A stretch of 64,000 nucleotides of DNA from Alphaproteobacteria bacterium (GTDB taxonomy: Bacteria > Bacteroidota > Bacteroidia > Bacteroidales > FEN-979), in the NCBI GenBank assembly GCA_009928665.1, contig SACF01000005.1:1-64000 (forward strand), in the 5' to 3' direction. Both the position numbers and the translations under genes were made by a program. Positions within the stretch are counted from its first letter, which is position 1. Each line of letters begins with the position of its first letter. This document shows, piece after piece, positions 44,175-52,397 of the stretch. Under the pieces are notes generated by a model. It was not told where the DNA came from, searched no databases, and worked only from the letters and a program-made list of their open reading frames with translations.

Positions 44175-45307
44175 TAATCCAATTCTTTCAGGGCAACCAT
44201 GGTAAAAGTCTCATTGTGAAAGTCACATGATTCGTTGGGATGGCTTCCGATTTCGCCATAGGTGAAAAACCCGATCAGGGGCCGGTTCCAGCGCTTCCAG
44301 GCGTCGCTGATCTCTTCCGAAATGGTCGGGCCCAGTGCGTTGTGACGGGCCATGCAGGAAAAGAGGATGAGGATGTCCGCGTCGCGGTGTATCTCATGGA
44401 ACGAGGCTACTTCTGCAACGGTGGTTTCGATGATCTCAAACCCGGGAGAGCTGGAAAAGGTAACCACAGATCCGGCAGGGACAGAGCCGGCAAAGATCAG
44501 CGCTTTCTTTTCCCGGTCGACGTTGGTTACGGCCCTCAGCACATCGCGCATGCCCTTCTTTTTCAACAGGAGGGGGTACTCGACACCGATCTCAGGAAGC
44601 TCCTCTTCCCGGATGTTCAGATACTCCCGGTAAACGTCGAGAGCCGGCTCGTTATCGATGGTATAAACGATGTTCCCTTCCGAGCTTGTCACCACCTTAT
44701 CCGCGCCGATGCTGACCCAACCGCTGGTGGCAATTCCTTCGAGCCGGTAATGGCTGCCGTCGAAAACCATGACGATCGACCCTTTAGGATCCAGCCCCTG
44801 CTCCGTGAAGACTACCGGCTGTACAAACCGGGCATCATCGCCGGCCAGCCCTCCGAACAGAATGGCCTGTTCGCCCAATACCTCCTGGATACCCCTGACA
44901 AGCTGCTCTCCGTCGGTGTTAAGCCCGCTGGCCATCACGAGGATCAACGGATCGGCAAACTGTTGTCCTGCCCAGGCACCCGACTGTTTCCCTAAATCCC
45001 GGGAGGTTATGTCGGCCCCTCCGAACATTTTGATCCCAAACGTACCCGGTTTCAAATCGAGCAACAGACACACCATGGCTCCGTCGGAAATGACCTGTAC
45101 CCGGTCGTCGTACAAAAATTCCCCACAGGTACTGGCGCCGAAAACCCTGACTGACCGTTCCTCAAAAAAGGCGCAGACCTCCTGTAATGGCAGGCTTACC
45201 GATGCAAAAACGATGGCCGCCACGGGACTGAAACCATCCGTTGTGTGATTTGACCATTCCCGGTGCAATCCGGCGATGGAATCTGTCTGAAAAGTCTTGA
45301 TATTCAT
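44174..45307 (-). CDS. FIST-domain sensory protein
   Basis: The 377-residue protein has FIST-N (about residues 20-220; FGASTCGEFLYDD, ASGLNTDGEQLVRG, LFGGLAGDDARF) and FIST-C (~225-365; ILFSCMARHNALG, PLIGFFTYGEIGSH) domains. FIST proteins are cytosolic ligand-binding domains associated with signal transduction, possibly for amino acids. The GGLAGDD and FxYGEIG motifs are hallmarks. It is the first gene of a two-gene operon with the PAS hybrid kinase, sharing one base with its start. It probably modulates the kinase directly. The ligand is not deducible from sequence. Confidence 0.9.
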   Translation of the reverse strand: MNIKTFQTDSIAGLHREWSNHTTDGFSPVAAIVFASVSLPLQEVCAFFEERSVRVFGASTCGEFLYDDRVQVISDGAMVCLLLDLKPGTFGIKMFGGADITSRDLGKQSGAWAGQQFADPLILVMASGLNTDGEQLVRGIQEVLGEQAILFGGLAGDDARFVQPVVFTEQGLDPKGSIVMVFDGSHYRLEGIATSGWVSIGADKVVTSSEGNIVYTIDNEPALDVYREYLNIREEELPEIGVEYPLLLKKKGMRDVLRAVTNVDREKKALIFAGSVPAGSVVTFSSSPGFEIIETTVAEVASFHEIHRDADILILFSCMARHNALGPTISEEISDAWKRWNRPLIGFFTYGEIGSHPNESCDFHNETFTMVALKELD

Positions 45308-45394
45308 GGGTATCGATTCATGTTCTAATAAAACGATCCGGGTATGTTGTAAACAAAATTACACCTTTCCATATATTATAAAACTCTTTTCTGT

Positions 45395-45402
45395 TAATTT
45401 TG
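45395..45402 (+). promoter_or_regulatory. -7 promoter box (TAATTTTG)
   Basis: An exact TAnnTTTG match, giving a leader of about 105 bases before the start at 45516. Confidence 0.5.
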
Positions 45403-45515
45403 CATCATCTTCTCCCGCCCCCCATGCCGGAACCGATAAAATGACAATCGGAACGGAACCGGTCAGGAGCGGAAAAAATCCTTAAATCCTAAAATTGATC
45501 ACCAATCTTTCACCT

Positions 45516-47900
45516 ATGAAGCATTCTATTACCTTGATTTTCACACTGCTATTCTCATCGTTTCTGGTTCAGGCTCAGCGATCACTTCCGGCGCCACGTT
45601 ACCAGAAAGCGGTTTATTTTGATGTATCACCACCGCTGCGTGATATGGTGAAAGCGTTGCCCCAAAAGTATGACGGGAGTTGGAAGGATGGTGTTATAAA
45701 AAATCAGTTTGCCGACGACCGGAATCAATCCATTCCCAAAATGGCCTGGCTTCAGGATCCTTCCATTCAGGACAAGCCGGGTGCGCTCCTGTCGGATACA
45801 ACGGTCATCAATGTTGACGGACTGGGCAACGGCGGAGGTTATGTCCCCCCCGATACCCATGGCGAAATTGGCTTGAACCATTTCTTCCAGGTTGTGAATT
45901 GTTCCTATGCCATCTTTAATAAAAGCGGAAACAAGATCTTTGGCCCCTATGCCAGTGCAAGCATCTGGTCGGGGTTGCCGAATAATTCCAACGACGGCGA
46001 CGCCGTGGTTTTGTATGATGAACAGGCCGACCGGTGGTTCTTTTCGCAATTTTCGCTGCCCCACGGTTCTTCGTACGCCCCGTTTTATATGATGATTGCC
46101 GTTTCGCAGACGCCTGACCCCATGGGAAGCTGGTACCGGTATCAGTACATTTTCTTCGACATGCCCGATTATCCCAAATTCGGGGTCTGGCCTGATGGTT
46201 ACTACATGTCGATCAACAGTTTCGGAACCGGCGGCGCAGGCTGGGTCGGCAACGGAGCCTGTTGTTTCGACCGTACAGCCATGCTGGCAGGCGATCCGGA
46301 TGCCGCGATGATCTCGTTTACAGTGGCGCCCGGCGCCGACGGGTTCATCTCGTTGCTCCCGTCCGATTGTGATGGACCCTTTCCCGCGTATGGAACCCCG
46401 AACTATTTCACCTTTGTCAGAACCGATGGACCGCAGAAACTGGGCGTTTACGAATTTCATGCCGATTGGGTCAATCCGGCCAATTCCACCTTCGGGAATA
46501 TCAACTATCTTCCGGTTAACCCGTTCAGCACCATCGGGAGCTGGGGTGACGGGATCCCGCAACTGGGAACCGATAAAAAGCTGGATCCGCTGGCCGACCG
46601 GCTGATGTTCCGTCAACAGTACCGTAAGTTCGGCGCATACAGTTCGATGGTATTAAATCATACGGTTGATGCGGGATCCGGGGTAGCCGGCATCCGCTGG
46701 TACGAACTCCGCAAAAGCGGCAGCGGCTGGTCGATTTACCAGCAAAGCACTTATGCCCCGGCCGACGGCCATTCGCGGTGGATGGGCAGCATCGCCCAGG
46801 ATACCGCCGGGACCATCGCCATGGGGTATTCGGTTTCGAGCGCGGCCATGCATCCCGCGATCCGGTATACCGGCCGGCTGAAAGCGGATCCGCTCAACCA
46901 GATGACGATCGCCGAGCGGGTCATCAAACAGGGTGGCGGGAGCCAGACCGGCATCTGGAGCGGCCGGTGCCGTTGGGGCGACTACAGCGCCATCAGCGTT
47001 GATCCGGCAGCACCGACGACCTTCTGGTACACCACCGAATACTACCCCACCTCTTCTTCCAGTTCGTGGCAGACGCGTATCGCCTCATTTACATACGCTA
47101 ACGTGTTTTCTTCGGCCGCCTCAGCCACACCGGCCATCCAGTGTTCGACCGCCACCGACTCGGTTCAACTCAACGCTTACGGATATGGGGGATCAGGCAG
47201 TTACTCTTATTCCTGGACCTCCGTCCCCGCCGGATTCACGTCGAACCTGAAAAGCCCGAAAGTCAAACCCGATACCTCAACGAAATACATCGTGGCAGTT
47301 GGTGATGGCAGTCAGGTACGGCACGATACGGTCTCTTTTAAACTTGTTTCGGCACCCGAGGCCTATGCCGGCGACGATACCACGGTATGCTGGTATGTAT
47401 CGCCCGTATACCTGAATTCCTATGCGTATAACTACAATAAGATCGCGTGGGCAACTTCGGGTGACGGTCATTTTACCGATCCCACCTCGCCGAATTCAGG
47501 CTACATTCCCGGGATGCATGACAAAACCTCTGGTTCTGTCACACTCAGACTTCTGGTAACCCCGTTCATTCCTTGTACCACCAATTCACTCAACATCGTG
47601 ACCATCACCCTCGATCCCTGTACCGCGATCCCCGAAAACGAAAGTCAGGACCTGAGCATTTCGCTGTCGCCGAATCCGGCACACGGCATGACAAAACTGA
47701 CAGTCAGGGGCATTTCCGCAGAATCGACGGCGGATCTATTAAGCGTCGAAGGCATCCGGCTGATGACCATCACCCTCCGCCCTGACAATGACGGCGTTTC
47801 AGTTATGAACCTCGACCTGAGCGGTTACCCGGCCGGAACGTATATCTTGCAGTTGCAGGACCGGGAGCGGCGGAGCACAGTAAAACTGGTGATCTACTAA
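45516..47900 (+). CDS. T9SS-exported secreted protein, probable beta-propeller
   Basis: From the ATG at 45516 the product is 794 residues with a signal peptide (HSITLIFTLLFSSFLVQAQ). Residues ~100-540 are a beta-rich domain with repeated blade-like segments (DAVVLYDEQADRWFFSQFS, FGVWPDGYYMSINSF, FGAYSSMVLNHTVDAG) that looks like a propeller. I recognise no catalytic motif. Two Ig/PKD-like stretches follow (~545-690, SCSYSYSWT-like). A type A T9SS sorting domain is last (SISLSPNPAHGMTKL to STVKLVIY). The frame is open for seven codons upstream, but the signal peptide sets the start. Its stop overlaps the stop of the convergent methyltransferase by four bases. Confidence 0.8.
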   Translation: MKHSITLIFTLLFSSFLVQAQRSLPAPRYQKAVYFDVSPPLRDMVKALPQKYDGSWKDGVIKNQFADDRNQSIPKMAWLQDPSIQDKPGALLSDTTVINVDGLGNGGGYVPPDTHGEIGLNHFFQVVNCSYAIFNKSGNKIFGPYASASIWSGLPNNSNDGDAVVLYDEQADRWFFSQFSLPHGSSYAPFYMMIAVSQTPDPMGSWYRYQYIFFDMPDYPKFGVWPDGYYMSINSFGTGGAGWVGNGACCFDRTAMLAGDPDAAMISFTVAPGADGFISLLPSDCDGPFPAYGTPNYFTFVRTDGPQKLGVYEFHADWVNPANSTFGNINYLPVNPFSTIGSWGDGIPQLGTDKKLDPLADRLMFRQQYRKFGAYSSMVLNHTVDAGSGVAGIRWYELRKSGSGWSIYQQSTYAPADGHSRWMGSIAQDTAGTIAMGYSVSSAAMHPAIRYTGRLKADPLNQMTIAERVIKQGGGSQTGIWSGRCRWGDYSAISVDPAAPTTFWYTTEYYPTSSSSSWQTRIASFTYANVFSSAASATPAIQCSTATDSVQLNAYGYGGSGSYSYSWTSVPAGFTSNLKSPKVKPDTSTKYIVAVGDGSQVRHDTVSFKLVSAPEAYAGDDTTVCWYVSPVYLNSYAYNYNKIAWATSGDGHFTDPTSPNSGYIPGMHDKTSGSVTLRLLVTPFIPCTTNSLNIVTITLDPCTAIPENESQDLSISLSPNPAHGMTKLTVRGISAESTADLLSVEGIRLMTITLRPDNDGVSVMNLDLSGYPAGTYILQLQDRERRSTVKLVIY

Positions 47901-48508
47901 AGGGAAGCGGATTTTTTTCGCGCCACCATCCTGACCACGGAGGAGTTGCCCCGGTGAAAAGCGCCTTCGTCGTGGAAGGTTTCCAATTGTTCGAGTTTCA
48001 GAATTTCAAGACCGCTGAAATCTTTCTGCAGATCGGTGGTCGAAAAGAGCATGTCGGGATCGCGGGGGCCACCCGAAGTGAAACGAATTTGCTCTTTCGA
48101 AAACCCTTCCAGGATCAGCGTTCCCCCAGGTTTCAGCCATTCGCTCACCCGGATGTGGAACAGGTTTCTTACCGGGGATGGAAGATGGACAAAGATCAGT
48201 CCGATGGCATCGAAGTGGTCGGCGGACAAATCCACCGACATCAGATCAGCAAGGTCGTACCGGATGGTCACCCCGGCCCCGAGGGCCAGGCTGAACGCCT
48301 TTTTACGCCCCTCGACGCTCTGATCCAACGCGTGTACATCCCAGTGTTTGCCCGCGGCGTAAACGGCATTGCGGCCCTCTCCCTCGGCCGGCAGCAACAG
48401 GGTTCCCGGAACGAGCATATCAATTTCGGCTTTAAAGAATGCATTCGGATCCTTGCCGTAAACATACTCTTCGGCAGCATACCTGCTGTCCCACATCTCT
48501 TTGCTCAT
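47897..48508 (-). CDS. Class I SAM-dependent methyltransferase (TehB/thiopurine-type)
   Basis: The 203-residue enzyme begins MSKEMWDSRYAAEEYVYGKDPN, as seen in small TehB- and thiopurine methyltransferase-like proteins. The SAM-binding core LLLPAEGEGRNAVYAA (motif I, with E-G-E-G-R instead of G-x-G-x-G) is near residues 38-53. HALDQS, the DLADLMS acid loop and a GGTLILEGFS strand follow. The substrate is unknown. Such proteins methylate tellurite, thiols or small molecules in the cytosol. It converges with the T9SS gene with four bases shared at the stops. Confidence 0.85.
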   Translation of the reverse strand: MSKEMWDSRYAAEEYVYGKDPNAFFKAEIDMLVPGTLLLPAEGEGRNAVYAAGKHWDVHALDQSVEGRKKAFSLALGAGVTIRYDLADLMSVDLSADHFDAIGLIFVHLPSPVRNLFHIRVSEWLKPGGTLILEGFSKEQIRFTSGGPRDPDMLFSTTDLQKDFSGLEILKLEQLETFHDEGAFHRGNSSVVRMVARKKSASL

Positions 48509-48618
48509 AGCGCTGACTCAAATGGTTGAATTCTTACAAATATCGATCTCCGATTAGGTTCAAACGGATCTTTCACACTTTTTTTTCGTCGATTCAAATA
48601 TATTTAATTTATATGAGT

Positions 48619-48626
48619 TATCTTTG
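48619..48626 (+). promoter_or_regulatory. -7 promoter box (TATCTTTG)
   Basis: An exact TAnnTTTG match, 22 bases before the start of the outer-membrane protein gene, with a T-rich stretch upstream. Confidence 0.6.
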
Positions 48627-48647
48627 GTAAACCAATAATCAACCGCC

Positions 48648-49310
48648 ATGAAAACAAAAATTTTCCTGTTGCTGCTGGTCTTTATTCCATCCCTGATGCT
48701 TTTTGCCCAGGATGATCAGACCCAGGCGAAAACATCGGATAACCAGGATGAAATTAAAACGATTTTCAGGAAGTCGGATCATAAGGTCCAGGTGGGATAT
48801 TTTATCGGACCTGAAGCATCTTATACCCAATTCAAGGGCAGGGATGTATTTATCGGCGGACTGAGCGGCGGGATCATCCTCAACCATTTCTTTTCGGTCG
48901 GGTTGGCCGGTTACGGAATCCTGAATTCGCAGAATCTGTGGTACGACAATATTCAGGATATGTATGGCGCATATTTGTATGGAGGTTATGGCGGCGTGAA
49001 GTTCGAGTTCAGGATACTCCCGTCCTATCCGGTTCACGTGAATTTTCCGATCCTGATCGGGGGAGGAGGGCTGGTCTACAATACCTGGACTTACCGCCAC
49101 AACAGCAGTTATGACAACAACACCCTCGACTGGGATTCTTTCTTCGTGGTAGAACCCGGCGTCATGGTTGAGCTGAATCTGTTGAAATTCATGCGGCTCG
49201 ATGCCGGTGTTTCATACCGGTACACGCCCGATCTCGACCTGATGAATACCAGCGCTGACCTGATCAATAACTTCAGTGTCAACCTCGCGCTGAAATTCGG
49301 GAAATTCTGA
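48648..49310 (+). CDS. Outer-membrane beta-barrel protein
   Basis: The 220-residue product has a signal peptide (KIFLLLLVFIPSLMLFAQ) and a charged linker. Amphipathic strands follow from about residue 47 on (VQVGYFIGPEASYTQ, FIGGLSGGIILNHFFSVGLAGYG, YGGVKFEFRILP, WDSFFVVEPGVMVELNLL), ending in NFSVNLALKFGKF with the terminal Phe typical of barrels. It belongs with the small eight-stranded barrels of Bacteroidota; function is unknown. A short palindromic repeat unit (ccccgtcgggg) lies just after the stop. Confidence 0.8.
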   Translation: MKTKIFLLLLVFIPSLMLFAQDDQTQAKTSDNQDEIKTIFRKSDHKVQVGYFIGPEASYTQFKGRDVFIGGLSGGIILNHFFSVGLAGYGILNSQNLWYDNIQDMYGAYLYGGYGGVKFEFRILPSYPVHVNFPILIGGGGLVYNTWTYRHNSSYDNNTLDWDSFFVVEPGVMVELNLLKFMRLDAGVSYRYTPDLDLMNTSADLINNFSVNLALKFGKF

Positions 49311-49313
49311 ACT

Positions 49314-49346
49314 GTTGATACAGCGCCCCGTCGGGGTGGCTGTGAA
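49314..49346. repeat. ccccgtcgggg palindromic unit, copy 1
   Basis: gttgatacagcgccccgtcgg with its flank resembles the copies at 49427-49463 and 51757-51794. Read on the minus strand all three encode a PDG-x-x-YQ motif in one frame. Confidence 0.55.
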
Positions 49347-49369
49347 ACCATTCAAACAAAAAGATTCCG

Positions 49370-49519
49370 TCACCTTAACACCCGCACGGCTTTGCCCGTC
49401 GTAGTAGTCAAACAGGACGATCCGGTGTTTTGATACACCACCCCGTCGGGGTCGGCTTTTACCTGCATAAAAGGTATCAGGAACAAGGATAAAAAGGCAA
49501 TAAATCTCAAACCGTTCAT
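49370..49519 (-). CDS. Short secreted peptide, unknown, possibly a gene remnant
   Basis: A 49-residue frame from the ATG at 49517-49519 begins with a convincing signal peptide (RFIAFLSLFLIPFMQVKA) followed by DPDGVVYQNTGSS and a basic end (GKAVRVLR). I recognise no family. The DPDG region lies in a palindromic DNA unit repeated at 51757-51794, where it codes KADPDGVMYQNT without a signal peptide. It may be a small exported peptide, or the start of a larger lost gene left next to a repeat. Confidence 0.35.
   Translation of the reverse strand: MNGLRFIAFLSLFLIPFMQVKADPDGVVYQNTGSSCLTTTTGKAVRVLR
49427..49463. repeat. ccccgtcgggg palindromic unit, copy 2
   Basis: ttttgatacaccaccccgtc and the following ggggtcggcttttacc are nearly identical to 51757-51794. 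Confidence 0.65.
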
Positions 49520-49600
49520 GATTTTTATGACAGGTAAGCATTTCAGGCAATCATTCTGATTTGCCATAGAAAATTTATCAATCTGATACAGTTCAATAAC

Positions 49601-50953
49601 TTAATGATATATAATCCACCGGTTATTCGCTGAAAGCCCATCATCCGAAATTAATTCAATAGAATAAACTCCATTCGGATAGGATGATGATTTAAGGTTC
49701 ATTGAATGGTCATTCTGATTTAGCTTGAATTCCCCGATGATCTTTCCAGAGAAATCGCTGATTTTCAACGTTTTTTTGTGACCAATAAATACTGCGGGGA
49801 ATTTTATCAATGAATACTGGCAACTTGGATTCGGCACGATTGTCAGTTTTTCATCTGCGATAATTTTATCTACAACAGATGTCAAAACACCATTAAATTT
49901 GTAAATATTGGTATCAGGATGAAAAGCGCCACTTAACCAACCTGTATTTGCATCTTTAAAATAGACGAAGGTATTTGAGTATAAACCTGAATCTATTTTA
50001 TTTAAAGAGTTGAAAAAATCATGAGTATAGTAAACTGAAGTTGGCAGCCAACCCGTTGTGTCTTGCGCACACAGAATATATCCACCATATATTCCATCGA
50101 CACGGCTTATTCCGGGCATCCATTTTTCAGGAACCATCGTGAAAGATGTCCAGGTTGCGCCTCCATCACTGGATTTATAGTAGACTGCCGGAATAGCATT
50201 CCTCTTGTAGAAAACACCATGCAGCAAATCGGTGAAGCAGACCTGCCATATCTGATGATCTGTACTGGGTTCAACCATTACAGCTGTCCAGTTATTGCCT
50301 CCGTCGACAGATTTAAAACAACGTCCTGCAGAGGAAGCAAACCAGATTGTATTTCCGATTGCGCTGTAAGATTTACCTCCAATACCTGATTCAACCGGAA
50401 GTTTGGCAGGAACATTGGCCTGCGGAACACGGGTCCAGGTATCCCCACCATCTTGTGATATTTGAATATCGAAATAGCCATTCACAGGATCACCCAATGC
50501 AAGGCAGTCATTCTGAGAGAAAAGGTGAATAAAATCGGCCCAACTACCGTTAAACTGCGTAGTCGTTTTTTTTGTCCATGTGGATCCGCCATCAGTTGTT
50601 TTCCACACAGAGCCGCCACCAGAGCTAAGGTCTGCAAAAAGATAATAGCAAGTATTAGCGTCCCAGGAAGCAACATCGACTATCATTGGAGAACCGGGTA
50701 CCGGTATTGAGTCAAATTGCCACGTGTTGCCTCCATCAGAGGTTTTAACCGCTACTGAGTATTTAACCATATACAATGTAGATGGTTGTTGCTTTTGAGT
50801 CCCAATCCAAACATGATCTGCATCCACAATTGAAACTATATTTGGGGAATAGTAACTGCCAGTATTGGGATAGTTTAAGGGCATGGTTAAAAATTGGGCC
50901 ATTCCACAATGAACAGTGGCAAAAAGGACGAGTAAAAGAAATATTTTTTTCAT
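49601..50953 (-). CDS. T9SS-exported BNR/YCF48-like beta-propeller protein
   Basis: The 450-residue product has a signal peptide (KKIFLLLVLFATVHCGMAQ). Residues ~30-350 are propeller repeats with BNR/sialidase-like Asp-box units: TSDGGNTWQFD, TTDGGSTWTKK, SQDGGDTWTRV, SVDGGNNWTAV and SSDGGATWTSF. The C-terminal ~75 residues are a type A T9SS sorting domain (IVPNPSCQYSLIKF to NNRWIIYH). The propeller is probably structural or ligand-binding; no sialidase catalytic residues are recognised. The protein should be surface-attached or secreted. The codon and base style is somewhat more AT-rich than its neighbours. Confidence 0.87.
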   Translation of the reverse strand: MKKIFLLLVLFATVHCGMAQFLTMPLNYPNTGSYYSPNIVSIVDADHVWIGTQKQQPSTLYMVKYSVAVKTSDGGNTWQFDSIPVPGSPMIVDVASWDANTCYYLFADLSSGGGSVWKTTDGGSTWTKKTTTQFNGSWADFIHLFSQNDCLALGDPVNGYFDIQISQDGGDTWTRVPQANVPAKLPVESGIGGKSYSAIGNTIWFASSAGRCFKSVDGGNNWTAVMVEPSTDHQIWQVCFTDLLHGVFYKRNAIPAVYYKSSDGGATWTSFTMVPEKWMPGISRVDGIYGGYILCAQDTTGWLPTSVYYTHDFFNSLNKIDSGLYSNTFVYFKDANTGWLSGAFHPDTNIYKFNGVLTSVVDKIIADEKLTIVPNPSCQYSLIKFPAVFIGHKKTLKISDFSGKIIGEFKLNQNDHSMNLKSSSYPNGVYSIELISDDGLSANNRWIIYH

Positions 50954-51756
50954 AACTGTTTAATTAATGTGTTACTAAATAATTGATTTGATCTGTCATT
51001 CAAACAAGAAGCCCAATATCATATGATCAGTATGAGAATGTGATAATGTTAACAATAAAAATAAACTTACATAAAATGGATTGTACGTTCTCCCTTTCAA
51101 CATTAAGTGATGAATGTGAATGTTGGTTTCGGCTCCCGTTCCCCGGAGAGCGGGTGGGAGCTACAGCCATCCAGGTCATTTTTCCCTATCACTTCTAAGG
51201 TTAGCGGTTGTCTGCAAAATGATTCGATGATTCCCGCATGGTGAAAACAGGTTTCATTAAAAAATGTTGGTGATTCAGGTAGGCAGAGAGAGAGAGAGAC
51301 GACTCTGATATGTCTGATACAAAGTGTTTTACAAACGTAATCAGGTAAAACTGTTTTAACACAGTCAAGAAATTATATTTCTGTGAATTATTGGTGATCA
51401 TGATAAACCGGCCGTGTACGACATGGTTTAAATATGTTACCGGCCGGGCCTATAAATGTACGAATACATTAAACAATAACATTACAAAATATATAAAAAA
51501 TGATTTGATATGTTTGATCAGAAATCTCTTCTGTTAATCACGTAAACATCGCGCTGGGAATCTCATTCCATGTTAAGAGATATGAAAAGCAGTCCTCAAT
51601 TCCTTACACACCTTACCGGAAAGGCACCGGCCTTCATCGCCGGGTACGACGACACCGAGAAGTTGATATCGTTCATGCCGTGCGACCAGGCGCGGGTGGC
51701 GTCGACCGGGGTGGATGACTAGAAAAGGACAGTAAAGTCAGCAAAGCTCCAGATGG

Positions 51757-51794
51757 TATTTTGATACATCACCCCGTCGGGGTCGGCTTTTACC
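51757..51794. repeat. ccccgtcgggg palindromic unit, copy 3
   Basis: tattttgatacatcaccccg with ggtcggcttttaccg matches copy 2. It ends exactly where the in-frame toxin-like remnant begins. Confidence 0.65.
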
Positions 51795-51795
51795 G

Positions 51796-51954
51796 AAAAA
51801 ATACACCCATCAAAATGATGCGATCGTTTTGAAAAGCCTTGCCTGGTTTGAAGATGTCGAACTTTCAGATTGGCCGGAACTCATTGAAACACCAGATACA
51901 ACCTGGAACAAAGTAAAAAAGAGGCTGATCCACGATTTTTCCGGATATTTCTGA
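51796..51954 (+). pseudogene. C-terminal remnant of an AbiEii-like nucleotidyltransferase toxin
   Basis: The 52 codons ending at TGA 51952-51954 read KYTHQNDAIVLKSLAWFEDV, then ELSDWPELIETPDTTWNKVK and a basic end. LKSLxxFEDxEL followed by a Trp-containing DxxWxxVK segment is the usual C-terminus of AbiEii/AbiGii-type nucleotidyltransferase toxins and relatives in Bacteroidota. Nothing upstream codes for the catalytic domain; a palindromic repeat sits at the broken end. No antitoxin gene is next to it. Confidence 0.5.
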
Positions 51955-52100
51955 TTGGAAAATAAATATTCGGTGCCTCGCGATTCATGCGCAAATTAAA
52001 GAGATTATCAATATACTATTGGAAAACATGCGCCGGAGAAGACAGATTGAGACAGGATACTTTCGTAAGCCTCGTTAAATCAACGAAATAAGAGATGGGG

Positions 52101-52177
52101 TGGTGGAGTATACCGGAGTCGAACCGGTGACTTCTGCATTGCGAACGCAGCGCTCTGGCCATCTGAGCTAATACCCC
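52101..52177 (-). tRNA. tRNA-Ala (anticodon CGC)
   Basis: On the minus strand the sequence folds as a cloverleaf. The acceptor stem pairs ggggtat with atactcc, and CCA is encoded. The D arm has agctcagatggccagagc. The anticodon stem pairs ctgcg with tgcag around the loop ttcgcaa, giving anticodon CGC for codon GCG. The T arm has ccggttcgactccgg. Confidence 0.93.
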
Positions 52178-52374
52178 GTATTGACCACAGGTCAGTCGCC
52201 TGCAAAGATATCGCATATTTCCGGTTTGGGATTCCCCGGACCGAAGAAATTTTTTTCACCGGGAAATCCCTGTTTTCTGATCCGATCGATACCCATGCCG
52301 GGGATGATCCGCCTAGTTGCCTGCCGGGAGGGGAGACCCGCACCGTTTAACGGGCGCCAAACCCGCAATTTTCC

Positions 52375-52382
52375 TACTTTTG
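52375..52382 (+). promoter_or_regulatory. -7 promoter box (TACTTTTG) of the double UvrA gene
   Basis: An exact TAnnTTTG match 15 bases before the chosen ATG. It excludes the earlier in-frame ATG at 52317. Confidence 0.6.
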
Positions 52383-52397
52383 CATCAAATTGCTGCC

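Larger units (their letters stand above)
50954..52100. other. Long gene-poor stretch with decayed fragments
   Basis: About 1.15 kb with no intact gene recognised. It contains an AT-rich part (50954-51540) with a short agagagag microsatellite near 51290. A 50-codon GC-richer open frame (51570-51722, start MLRDMKSSPQFLTHL) is not recognised. The third palindromic unit (51757-51794) and an AbiEii-like C-terminal remnant (51796-51954) follow. The mixture suggests insertion and erosion beside tRNA-Ala. Confidence 0.55.

Noticed and set aside
44240..44995. 251-residue + strand open frame opposite the FIST gene
   Set aside because: The FIST motifs lie on the other strand; this frame has no family character.
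45627..46616. 329-residue minus-strand open frame
   Set aside because: It is antisense to the T9SS propeller gene and has low-complexity, Gly/Arg/Ile-rich composition typical of a shadow frame.
51570..51722. 50-residue GC-richer open frame
   Set aside because: No start-site support, no recognisable family, and it lies in a decayed region; kept only as a note in the intergenic entry.
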